A DNA stretch of 64,000 nt. Source: Saprospiraceae bacterium (GTDB taxonomy: Bacteria > Bacteroidota > Bacteroidia > Chitinophagales > Saprospiraceae). Each line of letters opens with the position of its first letter. Position 1 is the first letter of the stretch. Below are positions 19,607 to 29,599 of this stretch, one piece after another. A program made the position numbers and the translations under genes. The stretch lies in NCBI GenBank assembly GCA_020628645.1, contig JAHDES010000010.1, positions 1-64,000 of the forward strand, given 5' to 3'. The notes below the pieces were generated by a model that worked only from the letters and a program-made list of their open reading frames with translations, had not been told where the DNA came from and searched no databases.

Positions 19607-21268
19607 ATGACTACCAACTTTAACGAGCTCGGCCTTTCCAAGGCTATCCTAGACGCAATTTCTGAAATGGGCTTTGAGCAACCTACTGAAATTCAGGCTC
19701 TTGCTATTCCTCGATTATTAAGCGATCAAACCGATTTTGTAGGTTTGGCTCAAACTGGAACGGGTAAAACTGCTGCATTTGGTTTACCCTTACTTGATTT
19801 GGTGGATGATGCTAATTCTAATACACAAGCCCTTATTCTCGCACCTACTCGCGAACTTTGTGTTCAAATCACAAAAGAACTTCTCTCTTTTGCCAAGTAT
19901 AAAAAATCCATAAAAGTTAAATCTGTCTATGGTGGTGTCGATATTCAAAAACAAATAAAGGATATTAAACGAGGTGCGCACATTATCGCTGCTACTCCAG
20001 GTCGTCTACGCGACTTGATCCGAAGACGGGCAGTGGATATTCGTCAAATTGATTATATCGTTTTAGATGAAGCGGATGAAATGCTCAATATGGGCTTCAA
20101 AGAGGAAATTGATGATATTTTAGAGAATACACCAGAGGAAAAAATGACGTGGCTCTTTTCTGCTACCATGCCTAATGAAGTTCGTCGTATTTCTTTAGAA
20201 TATATGGCTGACCCACTCGAAATGAGTGTAGGAGAACGCAATAAAGGGAATGCCGATATTGACCATCAAGTAGTCATTACTCGTCCTAGCGAACGCCTAG
20301 AAGCGCTCAAACGTTATCTCGATTATAATGCCTCTATTTTTGGCTTGGTGTTTTGTAGAACCCGTCGGGATACCATGGATGTTGCGGATGCCTTAGTGCA
20401 AGAAGGTTATAATGCAGATGCACTTCATGGCGATTTAAGTCAAGCACAACGCGATCGAGTGATGGCTCGTTTTCGCTCACGTCAATTACGTGTATTAGTG
20501 GCTACAGATGTGGCAGCAAGGGGGATTGATGTCAATGAAATCACGCATGTATTTCATTTTAATATTCCTGATGATAAATCTTTTTATACGCATCGTTCGG
20601 GTCGAACTGGACGTGCTGGGAATAAAGGTGTTTCTGTTGTTTTTTGTCATCCAAAAGATAGAGATATTCTCCGTCGAATGGAACGACAATTGAAATTGAA
20701 ATTTACACTAGGACACATTCCTACAGGAGAAGAAATTTGTAAAGAACAATTATTAACTTCCTTCAAACGAATTAGTGAGACGAAAGTCGATGAAAACATC
20801 AATGAATTTTTTGAAGAGATTCTACAAGAAGTGGATGATCTTTCTAAAACAGAATTGATTCGTCGTTTAGCCACTTTATCTTTTAGTGGCATTTACAAGC
20901 GTTATAAAAACGCACCTGACCTCAATCATGCCAAAGCCAAGAAAAAGCGTCAGAAAACCGAAAACATGCATCGTTTATTCATTAATGTAGGACGAATGGA
21001 TGTAGCTGACAAAGGAAAATTAATTGCGCTTATTTGTGAAACAGCAGATATTAAAGGAAGCATCATTGGTCGAATCGATATGCAGCGCATGCGCTCTACT
21101 TTTGATGTAGAACAAGAGTATGCACAACGCATAAAAAGTGCCTTTCGTGGAGCCACATTAGAAGGTCGCGCTTTACGCGTAAATGATGAAGGTCGAAGAA
21201 AACGAGCAGATCGAGATTCTAACTTCAAAAAGAAAAAAAAGGGCGGAAAAAAACGAGCCAGACGATAA
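19607..21268 (+). CDS. deaD: DEAD-box RNA helicase with DbpA-like RNA-binding domain
   Basis: A 553-residue ATP-dependent RNA helicase of the CsdA/DeaD type, acting in ribosome assembly, cold-shock RNA unwinding and mRNA turnover. Motifs in order: Q motif around FEQPTEIQ (23-30), Walker A AQTGTGKT (48-55), PTRELC (80-85), TPGR (130-133), DEAD (154-157), SAT (185-187), then RGIDV and HRSGRTGRAG in the second RecA domain. Residues from about 455 (MHRLFINVGRMD) match the DbpA/CsdA RRM-like domain (IIGRIDMQRMRSTFDVE), and the protein ends in a strongly basic Lys/Arg tail. The start is the ATG giving MTTNFNELGLS. The deaD symbol is by family resemblance. Confidence 0.93.
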   Translation: MTTNFNELGLSKAILDAISEMGFEQPTEIQALAIPRLLSDQTDFVGLAQTGTGKTAAFGLPLLDLVDDANSNTQALILAPTRELCVQITKELLSFAKYKKSIKVKSVYGGVDIQKQIKDIKRGAHIIAATPGRLRDLIRRRAVDIRQIDYIVLDEADEMLNMGFKEEIDDILENTPEEKMTWLFSATMPNEVRRISLEYMADPLEMSVGERNKGNADIDHQVVITRPSERLEALKRYLDYNASIFGLVFCRTRRDTMDVADALVQEGYNADALHGDLSQAQRDRVMARFRSRQLRVLVATDVAARGIDVNEITHVFHFNIPDDKSFYTHRSGRTGRAGNKGVSVVFCHPKDRDILRRMERQLKLKFTLGHIPTGEEICKEQLLTSFKRISETKVDENINEFFEEILQEVDDLSKTELIRRLATLSFSGIYKRYKNAPDLNHAKAKKKRQKTENMHRLFINVGRMDVADKGKLIALICETADIKGSIIGRIDMQRMRSTFDVEQEYAQRIKSAFRGATLEGRALRVNDEGRRKRADRDSNFKKKKKGGKKRARR

Positions 21269-21292
21269 ATTAATTTCAATTGCTCAAAATTG

Positions 21293-21332
21293 AAAAAGCC
21301 ACCCTGTAGTTAAAATTCCTACAAGATGGCTT
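21293..21332 (-). terminator. Terminator of the surface-protein operon, shared with deaD
   Basis: A hairpin with arms at 21296-21309 and 21319-21332 (two mismatches) and a run of A at 21293-21297, which is a T tract on the minus strand. It lies between the convergent deaD gene and the OmpA gene. Confidence 0.6.
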
Positions 21333-21366
21333 TGGTTAGTATGAAATTATAATTTGTAAGTATTGG

Positions 21367-23838
21367 TTAATCTAATTTCAAAATTTTCACTTCTGTACGA
21401 CGATTGGCTTGATGTTTATCATCGGGACAATTTACACCATCTTTACATTCATTGGTCAAACGCGTTTCACCATATCCTACGGCTTTAATTCTAGTCTTGC
21501 TAATTCCTCTAGTAACCAAATAATTCGTTGCACTAACGGCTCTATTTGAAGATAAGGTTTGATTATAAGACATGCTACCGCGGGCATCAGTATGAGAGCT
21601 CAATTCGATCTCCATATTTGGATATTCATTCATCAATAAAATCAAGCGATCTAAGTCAGAAGAAGCATCTCCACGAATGCTCGCCTTATTGAAATCGTAA
21701 TAAATATCGTTGAGTACCAGTGATTTACCTACTTTTAAGTCTTCTACTCTAAATCCACTTTTAAGTGTTCGAGTAGGAGCAGGCGTTGTTCTCGGTGCTG
21801 GTTTTGGAGTAGGTTTCGGTGTTACTTTTTTGGTCGGTGCTGAAGGTGTTGGTTTACGAGTTGTAGTAGGTTGCTTCACTACTTTCTTAGGTGCATCTGC
21901 TAATTGTAAATATAAGGTAACATCCATTGGTTTTTCTTTTTCACAATTGCCTTTGATGGTACTGAGTACTTTTTGATCTTCCGTAAATTTATCTTTTGTA
22001 CCCATAATTTGATAATCACAAGCACAATCCAAACAGAAATCAAATGCTCCATTTGCATCAGCAATCAGTTCTTCTTCTTCACCAGTACAGGTATTGAAAA
22101 TACGAACTGTCGAACCGGGCATTGGCTTATCGCAATCTTTATTAATTACTGTACCACTCAAGGCTGTACACTTACGGCGTGCCATTGGAATAACAGTTGC
22201 CATTCCATTTTCAAATAATTCACTGACAGGTTTTTTCATCAAAACAGGGGTATATCCTTTCTTTTTTGCTTCGATGGTCAATTCTGTATTAGGATGAACA
22301 AAATGCTTCACTTCGCCACGATCATTTGTATTGTACATAGCTGGGGCATCAGGTGTATTATCGTCATTAATACTTACCATGACTTGACCAATTTTTTCTT
22401 TAGTTGCTGCATCAACTACTGTAAAAATACGATTCATTGGACGCATCATTGTTCCGAAGAAATCCATTGGAGTATCGCTCATCCACTCATATACATCATC
22501 TTCTCCCATACCTCCTACTCTATTGGAAGTTAAATAGCCATACTCTGCACTTTCATCCATATAAAACCCAAAATCGTCTTTTTCGGTATTAAATGGTGTA
22601 CCAATATTTTCACGTTTTGACCAAGAGCCATTATCCTTTTGGTCGACTTTTTTAGCAGCAAAAACATCTAAACCACCCATTCCTCGATGTCCATTAGAAG
22701 AGAAAAATAAGACCTCATTTTTACTAATAAATGGAAATAATTCATTTCCAGCTGTATTAATCGTTGGCCCGAGATTAATTGGTGCAGACCATACCCCTTT
22801 TACGCGAGTAGATACATAAATATCCATTCCTCCATAACCACCAGGGCGATTAGAAGCAAAAAAGAGTTGACTTCCATCTTTAGAAAGGGTCGGATGACAG
22901 GTAGAAAATTCTTTACTATTAAATGGCAATTCTTCTGCTGTTCTCCACATGTTTTCGTCATCCATTTCTGTTTGGTAAATTTTTAAATCAACCACTCCAT
23001 TTTTACTCTTTCCATTTCGATTATTTCGGGAGAAATACATGGTATTTTGAGTCGAATTAAATGTGGCTACTCCATCGTGATGTTTTCCATTGATTTTACC
23101 ATTTAAAGGCATCGGATTGGTATACATTCCAAAAGTGGTACGTTCTGCGAAGAACAAATCACTAAAGTGATCTTTTGTCCAATTATCAGTGTGTTTAGTG
23201 ATCTTATCTAATCCACGAGTTGAAGAAAATACGATACCATTTTTGTAAGGAACAGCCACATAATCGAGGTCATCACTATTGATAGCCGTTAAATTGACCA
23301 ATTGCGCATCTGGTGTATTACGAAAGACTTGTTTTTCGCTACAGTTTTTAATAAAATCAAGATTGACGCGTTCTTTTTTGCGTACTTTTTCATTGAATGT
23401 TTTGTACCAACGGGTAGCATCTTCACATTTGTTATTGGTATACAACATGTGTGCATAATGGAAAATGTAAGAGGCTTCTGATTGCTCGCTAACAAATCGT
23501 GCATACCAATATTCCGCTTTTTCAGTATCATTATTCAATCGAAAAGCTGTAGCAATTTTTGCCATAGAAGTAGCATCTAATTCTGTATTGCTCGCTTCAA
23601 GATCTTCATAAATATCTGTTGCTGCTTTGTAGGCGTAATTTTGAAATAATTTATCGGCTTTACGCTTACGCAACTTTCCACTTGGGGCAACTTCTTCTAG
23701 TTTATTATCTAAAATATGTACGTTACTGTTTGAAACAGCTTTTAAGGTATCAACCATCACCATGCGATCTCCCGCTTGTGCAAAAGCAACGAGTGTGAAG
23801 GCGCACCATATTGTAAAAGAGAATATTATTTTTTGCAT
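21367..23838 (-). CDS. TPR-PD40-OmpA outer-membrane/peptidoglycan anchor protein of a T9SS surface module
   Basis: The frame extends to 23880, but the ATG at 23838 starts a signal peptide (MQKIIFSFTIWCAFTLVAFAQ), giving 823 residues. Order of domains: TPR-like helices (about 40-150); WD40/PD40-type beta-propeller repeats with motifs such as STCHPTLSKDGSQLFFASNR and ELFPFISKNEVLFFSSNG (about 180-460); carboxypeptidase-regulatory or CNA-B-like modules (about 480-670); a Pro/Thr/Lys linker; and an OmpA-like peptidoglycan-binding domain (YYDFNKASIRGDA, SSHTDARGSMSYN, NRRTEVKIL). Proteins of this build accompany PorP/SprF proteins in the T9SS and gliding systems of Bacteroidota. It is the last gene of a three-gene minus-strand run, 88 nt after sprF, and ends at a shared terminator. 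Confidence 0.88.
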   Translation of the reverse strand: MQKIIFSFTIWCAFTLVAFAQAGDRMVMVDTLKAVSNSNVHILDNKLEEVAPSGKLRKRKADKLFQNYAYKAATDIYEDLEASNTELDATSMAKIATAFRLNNDTEKAEYWYARFVSEQSEASYIFHYAHMLYTNNKCEDATRWYKTFNEKVRKKERVNLDFIKNCSEKQVFRNTPDAQLVNLTAINSDDLDYVAVPYKNGIVFSSTRGLDKITKHTDNWTKDHFSDLFFAERTTFGMYTNPMPLNGKINGKHHDGVATFNSTQNTMYFSRNNRNGKSKNGVVDLKIYQTEMDDENMWRTAEELPFNSKEFSTCHPTLSKDGSQLFFASNRPGGYGGMDIYVSTRVKGVWSAPINLGPTINTAGNELFPFISKNEVLFFSSNGHRGMGGLDVFAAKKVDQKDNGSWSKRENIGTPFNTEKDDFGFYMDESAEYGYLTSNRVGGMGEDDVYEWMSDTPMDFFGTMMRPMNRIFTVVDAATKEKIGQVMVSINDDNTPDAPAMYNTNDRGEVKHFVHPNTELTIEAKKKGYTPVLMKKPVSELFENGMATVIPMARRKCTALSGTVINKDCDKPMPGSTVRIFNTCTGEEEELIADANGAFDFCLDCACDYQIMGTKDKFTEDQKVLSTIKGNCEKEKPMDVTLYLQLADAPKKVVKQPTTTRKPTPSAPTKKVTPKPTPKPAPRTTPAPTRTLKSGFRVEDLKVGKSLVLNDIYYDFNKASIRGDASSDLDRLILLMNEYPNMEIELSSHTDARGSMSYNQTLSSNRAVSATNYLVTRGISKTRIKAVGYGETRLTNECKDGVNCPDDKHQANRRTEVKILKLD

Positions 23839-23888
23839 CTTAAAAAGATTGTTAATTGTGTTCAAAAGATTTAAAATCAACTATTTAA

Positions 23889-23919
23889 GATATTTCAAGT
23901 TTTATCAACTTGAAATATC
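23889..23919 (-). promoter_or_regulatory. Intercistronic hairpin between sprF-like and ompA-like genes
   Basis: A perfect 13-bp stem (23889-23901 with 23907-23919) and a 5-nt loop, containing CAAGTT/AACTTG next to the loop. No T tract follows, so it is not a simple terminator. It resembles the hairpin at 24881-24915 in front of the sprF-like gene, and the two may adjust the relative expression of the cistrons. Confidence 0.6.
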
Positions 23920-23926
23920 AAATTGA

Positions 23927-24838
23927 TTAGAAATAACGAAGGTGATTTACTTTCTTATCTTCGTAATCAAAGGTGTATTGCACCATTAGTTCAAAACCTC
24001 CAGATGTATAATTTTGCAATTCTGTCAATGTAAAATCTAATGCTGCACCTGCACGTAATTGAGAATTAATTTGATACGCCAAAATAGCATCAAAAGAATC
24101 ACCCAAACGATAAGAACCACCTACCCAAAGGGCATCCATAAAGATGAAATTGGCATTTAAATCGACTTCAAATGGCGCACTTGGATTGTAGCTGAATAAA
24201 ACGGCAGGCTTGAATTTCACTTTCTCACTAAGATCAAGAATAAGTCCTCCCATTAAGTAATAGGTACGAATATCTTCTACGATATTTAAATCTCGGTATA
24301 AACTATTAGCTAATAATTGTGGTGCTGATAAACCCACATAGTATTTACGACTAGATAAATATAATCCAACTCCAAAATTAGGTTTTACGGTAGTTGCTAA
24401 ACCCATCCCCATGAGTTCATCATCTACATCAATCGTTTCTACGCCTGTCCAATCTAAACGGCTATGCTCTAAACGTCCCATCAAGCCCATTGAGAGGGTA
24501 GATCGGTCATTTACTTTTACGCGATAAGCATAAGATAAATTAACGTAAGTCGTGTTCAGCATACCTGCTTGATCGCTCACGATAGATAAGCCTGCTCCAC
24601 ATTTTTGATTGAAAAATGGGGTATGTACATTGAAATTAACTGTTGTAGGCGCACCCTCGATTCCAGTCCATTGATTTCGATAAAGACCAGAAAAGGTAAG
24701 AACCTCATTACTACCAGCGTAAGCAGGATTGTAAACCAGTTTATTAAACATGAAATGCGTGTACTGTGGTGCATGCTGTGCAAGCAAAAAACTCGCTGTT
24801 GTACACAAGATGAATAAGGTGATATATATTTTTTTCAT
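23927..24838 (-). CDS. PorP/SprF-family type IX secretion outer-membrane protein
   Basis: A 303-residue outer-membrane beta-barrel protein with a signal peptide (MKKIYITLFILCTTASFLLAQ). The mature N-terminus HAPQYTHFMFNKLVYNPAYAGS is the family signature, followed by LTFSGLYRNQWTGIEGAP. In Flavobacterium johnsoniae, SprF is needed to secrete or attach the adhesin SprB, and type B sorting-domain proteins generally come with an adjacent SprF-like partner. Here it directly follows the type B adhesin gene (84 nt spacing), so it is probably that adhesin's dedicated partner. It is followed by the OmpA-type gene. Confidence 0.93.
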   Translation of the reverse strand: MKKIYITLFILCTTASFLLAQHAPQYTHFMFNKLVYNPAYAGSNEVLTFSGLYRNQWTGIEGAPTTVNFNVHTPFFNQKCGAGLSIVSDQAGMLNTTYVNLSYAYRVKVNDRSTLSMGLMGRLEHSRLDWTGVETIDVDDELMGMGLATTVKPNFGVGLYLSSRKYYVGLSAPQLLANSLYRDLNIVEDIRTYYLMGGLILDLSEKVKFKPAVLFSYNPSAPFEVDLNANFIFMDALWVGGSYRLGDSFDAILAYQINSQLRAGAALDFTLTELQNYTSGGFELMVQYTFDYEDKKVNHLRYF

Positions 24839-24880
24839 TATTTATAATTTAAAATAAATCAATTGAATGTTACCATAATA

Positions 24881-24915
24881 TTGACTTTTCAAGTCGGTAC
24901 AACTTGAAAAGTCAA
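24881..24915 (-). promoter_or_regulatory. Intercistronic hairpin between adhesin and sprF-like genes
   Basis: TTGACTTTTCAAGT (24881-24894) pairs perfectly with ACTTGAAAAGTCAA (24902-24915) around a 7-nt loop. It lacks a T tract on the minus strand. The core TTTCAAGTTG...ACTTGAAA is shared with the hairpin at 23889-23919. Confidence 0.6.
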
Positions 24916-24922
24916 ACTTATT

Positions 24923-27900
24923 TTAGCGTAAAATGGTAAAATAACCAGTTACGGGTTCTTGGCTACCATTTTTATCTACTGTAAAAATGTAATAGTAAGT
25001 CCCCGCAGGTAGATTTTTATTTTGGTACGTACCATACCAATCATTACGATAATATTCCGTTTGATACACTTTATCTCCCCAACGATTAAAGATCATAATC
25101 TCATTATCGGGATTAGCTTCTGCACAAGTGATAAAGAGTACATCATTTTTACCATCATTATTGGGGGTAATTAAGTTTGGAATGAAGCAATCGCCCCATT
25201 GTTCACGTGCTAAGATGGTAATATCCACTATTGTTTCTTCACAAATATCTGGACAAAGGGTACTACATAATTCATAGGTAAATTGATCGTCTCCTACAAA
25301 ATGATAATCAGGCGTATAGGTATACATTCCTGTAATATCTTGAGAAAGCGTTCCATTCATTGGGCCTTCAGCAATTTGTACTGTGAAGTTGTTATTATCA
25401 TCAGTCCCGAAGTTGTCATTTAAGGTTAATTCTCCTTCTTCAAACTCGATTGGTGTATCAAAAGTAGTTTCAAAAAGATCACTTGCCACTTCTAAATTGG
25501 TAACATCTAAAACTGTAACATCTTGTGCATTGGAGGTAACCGAACTACAGCCATCTACTTCTACTGCCACACTATAAATCCCTTCTGCTGTGGATTGTAC
25601 TTCATCTACAAAAAGGGTAGGAATATCGGTTTGACCGATAACTTCATTCGTTGTTCCATCATTGAAATACCAAGAATAGATTACTGTTTCTCCACTATAG
25701 GCGGTAGAATTCAATTCTAAACGATCCATCACACAAAGTACGTCAGCATCTACGTCGAGATTAGGTGCTGTAGGCATAGGACTGATATCAATCGTCACAG
25801 AAATAGGCTCAGATTCGCACTCATGATTGGTGACTAATGTTAGCGTATATGGTCCTTCATTACTTGGTGTAGCATTTGGAATAGTGGTCATAAATGGGCC
25901 TTCTGTATCAGCAGTGATTTCAGAATAACTAAATCCATTAGGACCTTCCCAAGTATAAGTAATACTAGACACCCCTGGCATATCCATTACGGTATTGGTT
26001 GCCATCAAACTGACCGCTTCTCCTTCACAAAATGCTGCTTCTGTAATAGCCGTTATTAATTGAGGTGTTGTCAATTCAGAACAAGTATATTCTTGGAAAT
26101 CGGGTGTACCATTTGCATCTTCATCTGCACAAGGGGCGCCGCCATTACATTCTTCTGCATCTGGCAAACCATCATCATCACTATCTAAATCGTGCCAATC
26201 AGGCATACCGTCATTATCTGTATCTGGGCAGTTGCTGCCATTGGGGCATTCTATTTGATCGTCGATTCCATCATTGTCGCTATCAATATCTTGGAAATCA
26301 GGTGTGCCGTCGCCATCAAAATCAATAGGATTTGAAGTTGGATCAACAGGATTACCTGAGCCATCAGCGGTTGCTTGTCCATCATCATTTACTTCAGGAG
26401 TTCCTTCACCAACAATACCATCTCCATCTGGATCATCAAAGCCTGCTTCTAGTACATCGCTCAAACCATCATTATCCGAATCAATATCTAAGTAATCAGG
26501 AATACCATCTCCGTCTGTATCATTAGGATCAGAAGTAGGATTGAGTGGGTTACTCATTTCATCTGCTGTTCCTTGTCCTTTGGTATTTACGGTGGGTGTC
26601 CCCTCTCCAATGATACCATCGTTATCTGGATCAGGATTTCCTCCTTCCAATACATCATTGATACCATCATTATCTGAATCTAAATCATGCCAATCTGGTA
26701 CTCCATCATTATCAAAATCGCCAAGTGTAGAAGTTGTCCCTAATGGCGTACCATCTGGAGAAGAGGTGGCTTGACCACTAGTGTTGACTATTGGATTTCC
26801 TGTACCAATAATGCCGTCATTGTCTGGATCAGAAGCTCCACCTTCGATTACGTCATTGATTCCATCGTTATCTGAATCTAAATCGTGCCAATCTGGAACA
26901 GAATCATTGTCTTTATCAGGTACATTTGATGTGGTATTTAAAGGGCTCATTTGGCTATCTTCGGTAGCTATTCCGTGTACATTCACTACAGGTGCACCTA
27001 CCCCAATAATTCCATCATTATCTGTATCTTCAAAACCTGCTTCACGAACATCATTGATACCATCGTTATCCGAATCTAAATCGTGCCAATCTGGAATTTG
27101 ATCGTTATCTACATCAGGCAAAATAGACGTTGTTGTATGTGGAAGTCCTACTGCATCTGCTGTAATTAAACCATTTTGATCTACTGTTGGCGTGCCTTCT
27201 CCTACAATTGCATCATCGTCAAAATCAGCATTACCACCTTCGCGTACATCATGAATTCCATCGTTATCCGAATCTAAATCATGCCAATCTGGAACTAAAT
27301 CTTTATCAAAATCTGGAGGAAAAGGAATCGCATCTGCTGTAATAGCAGGATCAATAATAGGTGTTAAACCTGTTGTGCTAACAGTAGGTACATTGCCCAT
27401 ACCGTCATCAATTCGTCCATCATTATTGGTATCTGAAAAAGCAAAACCTGCTTCTGCTACATCGTGAATTCCATCATTATCTGAATCTAAATCATCATGA
27501 TCGGGAATAGCATCTGCATCTGTATCTAAACGTGTATAATTAGGCTGAGCGGAGAAAGCATCTCGATCTGTAGCGATAGTATTGAAATATCCATTTAAAC
27601 CAAAATCAGCAGGTGAACCATCAATAACGCCATCTGCATCCATATCTAAATGTACAATTCCAGCTTCTGTTACATCAGGAATACCATCATTGTCTGAATC
27701 TAAATCTAAATGATCTGGTACATTATCACCATCAATATCATATTGTGCAGGAATTTGATCGCATTCGCCGTCACCATCTACATCATCACAAATATTGCCT
27801 ACGGCTGGATCATCAGCATCTAAATAATTCAGTATACGATCGTCATCTTCATCATGACTAGGGTCAATATCTGTAGGTAAACAAGTGAATCCACTATTTA

Positions 27901-29599
27901 AATCGCAATATTCCATACGATCTAATACCCCGTCATTATCATCATCAATATCTTCGATATCTACAATTCCATCACCATCTGTATCAATAGTCGGGCCTTT
28001 GGTACAATCATCTGTGATGTTAATGGTAATTTTTCCTTCTCCATTACCTTCATAATCAACATAAGTCCAATAATCTAATAATTTATTATTTCCCCAATTG
28101 CTTTGGTAGGTATAGGCTGTTTCTGTTTCAATTGGGTCACCAGGTAATCCGCCTCCACTAACAGCGCTCCCATTATATTCTGAATGGTCAAAGAAGAAAG
28201 TATTACTAGGAGCATTAGGTCCATTTAATCGTATGAAACTAACCCCTCCATTGTTATTTTCTACATCTGTCATTATAATATGGGTTTCTCCACTTCGAAC
28301 ATCTAGTTTATAATTTAAATCAAAAAGGAAGGTCTCTGTAATTGGATTTCCAAGTCCATCCATTCCATCCCAAAAAATAGAATCTTGTCCTACATTGAGG
28401 GCTTTATAGATCGTACGATCTTTTGCATCTGTATAATTTCCATTACCATCAATATCCAATTGAAGCTTACCTGTACCACCAACATTCGTTTCAAAACGAA
28501 GAAAGCCGCCATGTTCTGGAAGCATGGTATTTTCGACACATTCAATACTTGCATCTGGGTCATAGCCGATGAAATTCATCCCGATGAAATTTACCTCACC
28601 ATCTACAGGTGTAGTAAATAACCAAGTATCTTCGGTTACGCCATTTATGACATCTGTTGCCATTGCGTTTGCTGGTAAAGATGGATCAGGACTGTTGATA
28701 AATATTTTATTATTAATATAAGAGCCTTGATCGTGCGCCATTGGGTCGAAAAGATATTTTTTTCCTTCTACCCAAGTACTAGGATCATTGGATACTTCTA
28801 CGCCTGCTCGATCAAAAGATTTGTAAAAAGGAAAACCTGTATTATCAACAATTCCTGTAGTATTGGAATGTAAAGGGAAACCATAGGGGTCAATCTCTTC
28901 ACAATTCACTTGATAAATTACCCCTTCTTTGGTTAAGACATAATAAGATGGAGAAGTACTAAAACCATTGGTACTAACCATGGAAGCAATCTTATTGGCA
29001 TAAACGCGACCTTTTTGTAAAATACCACCTTCATTTCCAGCCGCATTCTTAGAAATGGTAATATCCCAAGCTAAAACTACTCTTCGAAAGGTAGGTTGAT
29101 TAGCTGCTCGCGTCCATGGAGCATTATTAGGAATATTAGTAAATGTACCAAAGGTATAAGATGGAAACTCAAACATTACCGTCCAAACACCAGCTTCACC
29201 TGCTTGTACAGGCACTATTCCTGGAATATAGCCAATTCCTGCTGTTGTCCCTCCACCTGTAGGACCACCTTGTTCTTCAATATCATTATTGATGATACCA
29301 GTATTGGCTGTCGCTCCTGTATTATCAAAGGTAGAATGTAAGGTGCCATCTGGTCGATAAACACTAATGAAACCTCCATTTATTCCCACATGACTTGCTC
29401 CAACATTAACAAATTCGCCTTCTTCGGCATACACCTTTAATTGGTGGGTTTCTTCTGGCCAGAGAAAAAGACGCATCCCTGGATAGTTGATAAAATCGAC
29501 AGAACCTTCTGCTCTTAGAAGACTCAAACTGCTAAGAAGCATTAATCCACCTAAGAGTAGACTTCTATTAAGCAATTTTTTAAGTAATAAAGTGTTCAT
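24923..29599 (-). CDS. Giant T9SS type B adhesin with thrombospondin-3-like calcium repeats
   Basis: A 1558-residue secreted protein with a signal region ending LSSLSLLRAEG. Residues about 30-520 form a unique N-terminal region of beta-rich sequence. Residues about 540-1170 hold calcium-binding repeats of the thrombospondin type 3 kind, nine with the core DSDNDG, several spaced about 60 residues apart (PDWHDLDSDNDGINDV). Two or three Ig/PKD-like modules follow (TYTWEGPNGFSY, YSWYFNDGT) and a cadherin-like stretch. The last 90 residues (FIPNLITPNNDGKNDVLFI, MIFNRWGDKVYQT, NLPAGTYYYIFTV) are a gliding-type C-terminal domain, the type B sorting signal of the T9SS. It is the first gene of the sprF-like/OmpA run. 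Adhesion is inferred from architecture. Confidence 0.92.
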   Translation of the reverse strand: MNTLLLKKLLNRSLLLGGLMLLSSLSLLRAEGSVDFINYPGMRLFLWPEETHQLKVYAEEGEFVNVGASHVGINGGFISVYRPDGTLHSTFDNTGATANTGIINNDIEEQGGPTGGGTTAGIGYIPGIVPVQAGEAGVWTVMFEFPSYTFGTFTNIPNNAPWTRAANQPTFRRVVLAWDITISKNAAGNEGGILQKGRVYANKIASMVSTNGFSTSPSYYVLTKEGVIYQVNCEEIDPYGFPLHSNTTGIVDNTGFPFYKSFDRAGVEVSNDPSTWVEGKKYLFDPMAHDQGSYINNKIFINSPDPSLPANAMATDVINGVTEDTWLFTTPVDGEVNFIGMNFIGYDPDASIECVENTMLPEHGGFLRFETNVGGTGKLQLDIDGNGNYTDAKDRTIYKALNVGQDSIFWDGMDGLGNPITETFLFDLNYKLDVRSGETHIIMTDVENNNGGVSFIRLNGPNAPSNTFFFDHSEYNGSAVSGGGLPGDPIETETAYTYQSNWGNNKLLDYWTYVDYEGNGEGKITINITDDCTKGPTIDTDGDGIVDIEDIDDDNDGVLDRMEYCDLNSGFTCLPTDIDPSHDEDDDRILNYLDADDPAVGNICDDVDGDGECDQIPAQYDIDGDNVPDHLDLDSDNDGIPDVTEAGIVHLDMDADGVIDGSPADFGLNGYFNTIATDRDAFSAQPNYTRLDTDADAIPDHDDLDSDNDGIHDVAEAGFAFSDTNNDGRIDDGMGNVPTVSTTGLTPIIDPAITADAIPFPPDFDKDLVPDWHDLDSDNDGIHDVREGGNADFDDDAIVGEGTPTVDQNGLITADAVGLPHTTTSILPDVDNDQIPDWHDLDSDNDGINDVREAGFEDTDNDGIIGVGAPVVNVHGIATEDSQMSPLNTTSNVPDKDNDSVPDWHDLDSDNDGINDVIEGGASDPDNDGIIGTGNPIVNTSGQATSSPDGTPLGTTSTLGDFDNDGVPDWHDLDSDNDGINDVLEGGNPDPDNDGIIGEGTPTVNTKGQGTADEMSNPLNPTSDPNDTDGDGIPDYLDIDSDNDGLSDVLEAGFDDPDGDGIVGEGTPEVNDDGQATADGSGNPVDPTSNPIDFDGDGTPDFQDIDSDNDGIDDQIECPNGSNCPDTDNDGMPDWHDLDSDDDGLPDAEECNGGAPCADEDANGTPDFQEYTCSELTTPQLITAITEAAFCEGEAVSLMATNTVMDMPGVSSITYTWEGPNGFSYSEITADTEGPFMTTIPNATPSNEGPYTLTLVTNHECESEPISVTIDISPMPTAPNLDVDADVLCVMDRLELNSTAYSGETVIYSWYFNDGTTNEVIGQTDIPTLFVDEVQSTAEGIYSVAVEVDGCSSVTSNAQDVTVLDVTNLEVASDLFETTFDTPIEFEEGELTLNDNFGTDDNNNFTVQIAEGPMNGTLSQDITGMYTYTPDYHFVGDDQFTYELCSTLCPDICEETIVDITILAREQWGDCFIPNLITPNNDGKNDVLFITCAEANPDNEIMIFNRWGDKVYQTEYYRNDWYGTYQNKNLPAGTYYYIFTVDKNGSQEPVTGYFTILR
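26090..27990 (-). repeat. Coding repeat array: DSDNDG calcium-binding modules
   Basis: Inside the adhesin gene, nine copies of a D-rich core (DxDSDNDGI) recur, most about 180 nt apart, with variable intervening sequence containing xGEGTPTVNxxGxxTA. These are protein-level repeats rather than a CRISPR or a non-coding array. Confidence 0.85.

Noticed and set aside
26090-27990. Regular repeats about 180 nt apart, considered as a CRISPR-like array
   Set aside because: They are in frame, encode DSDNDG calcium-binding motifs and lie inside one long open frame; the repeat and spacer lengths do not fit CRISPR.
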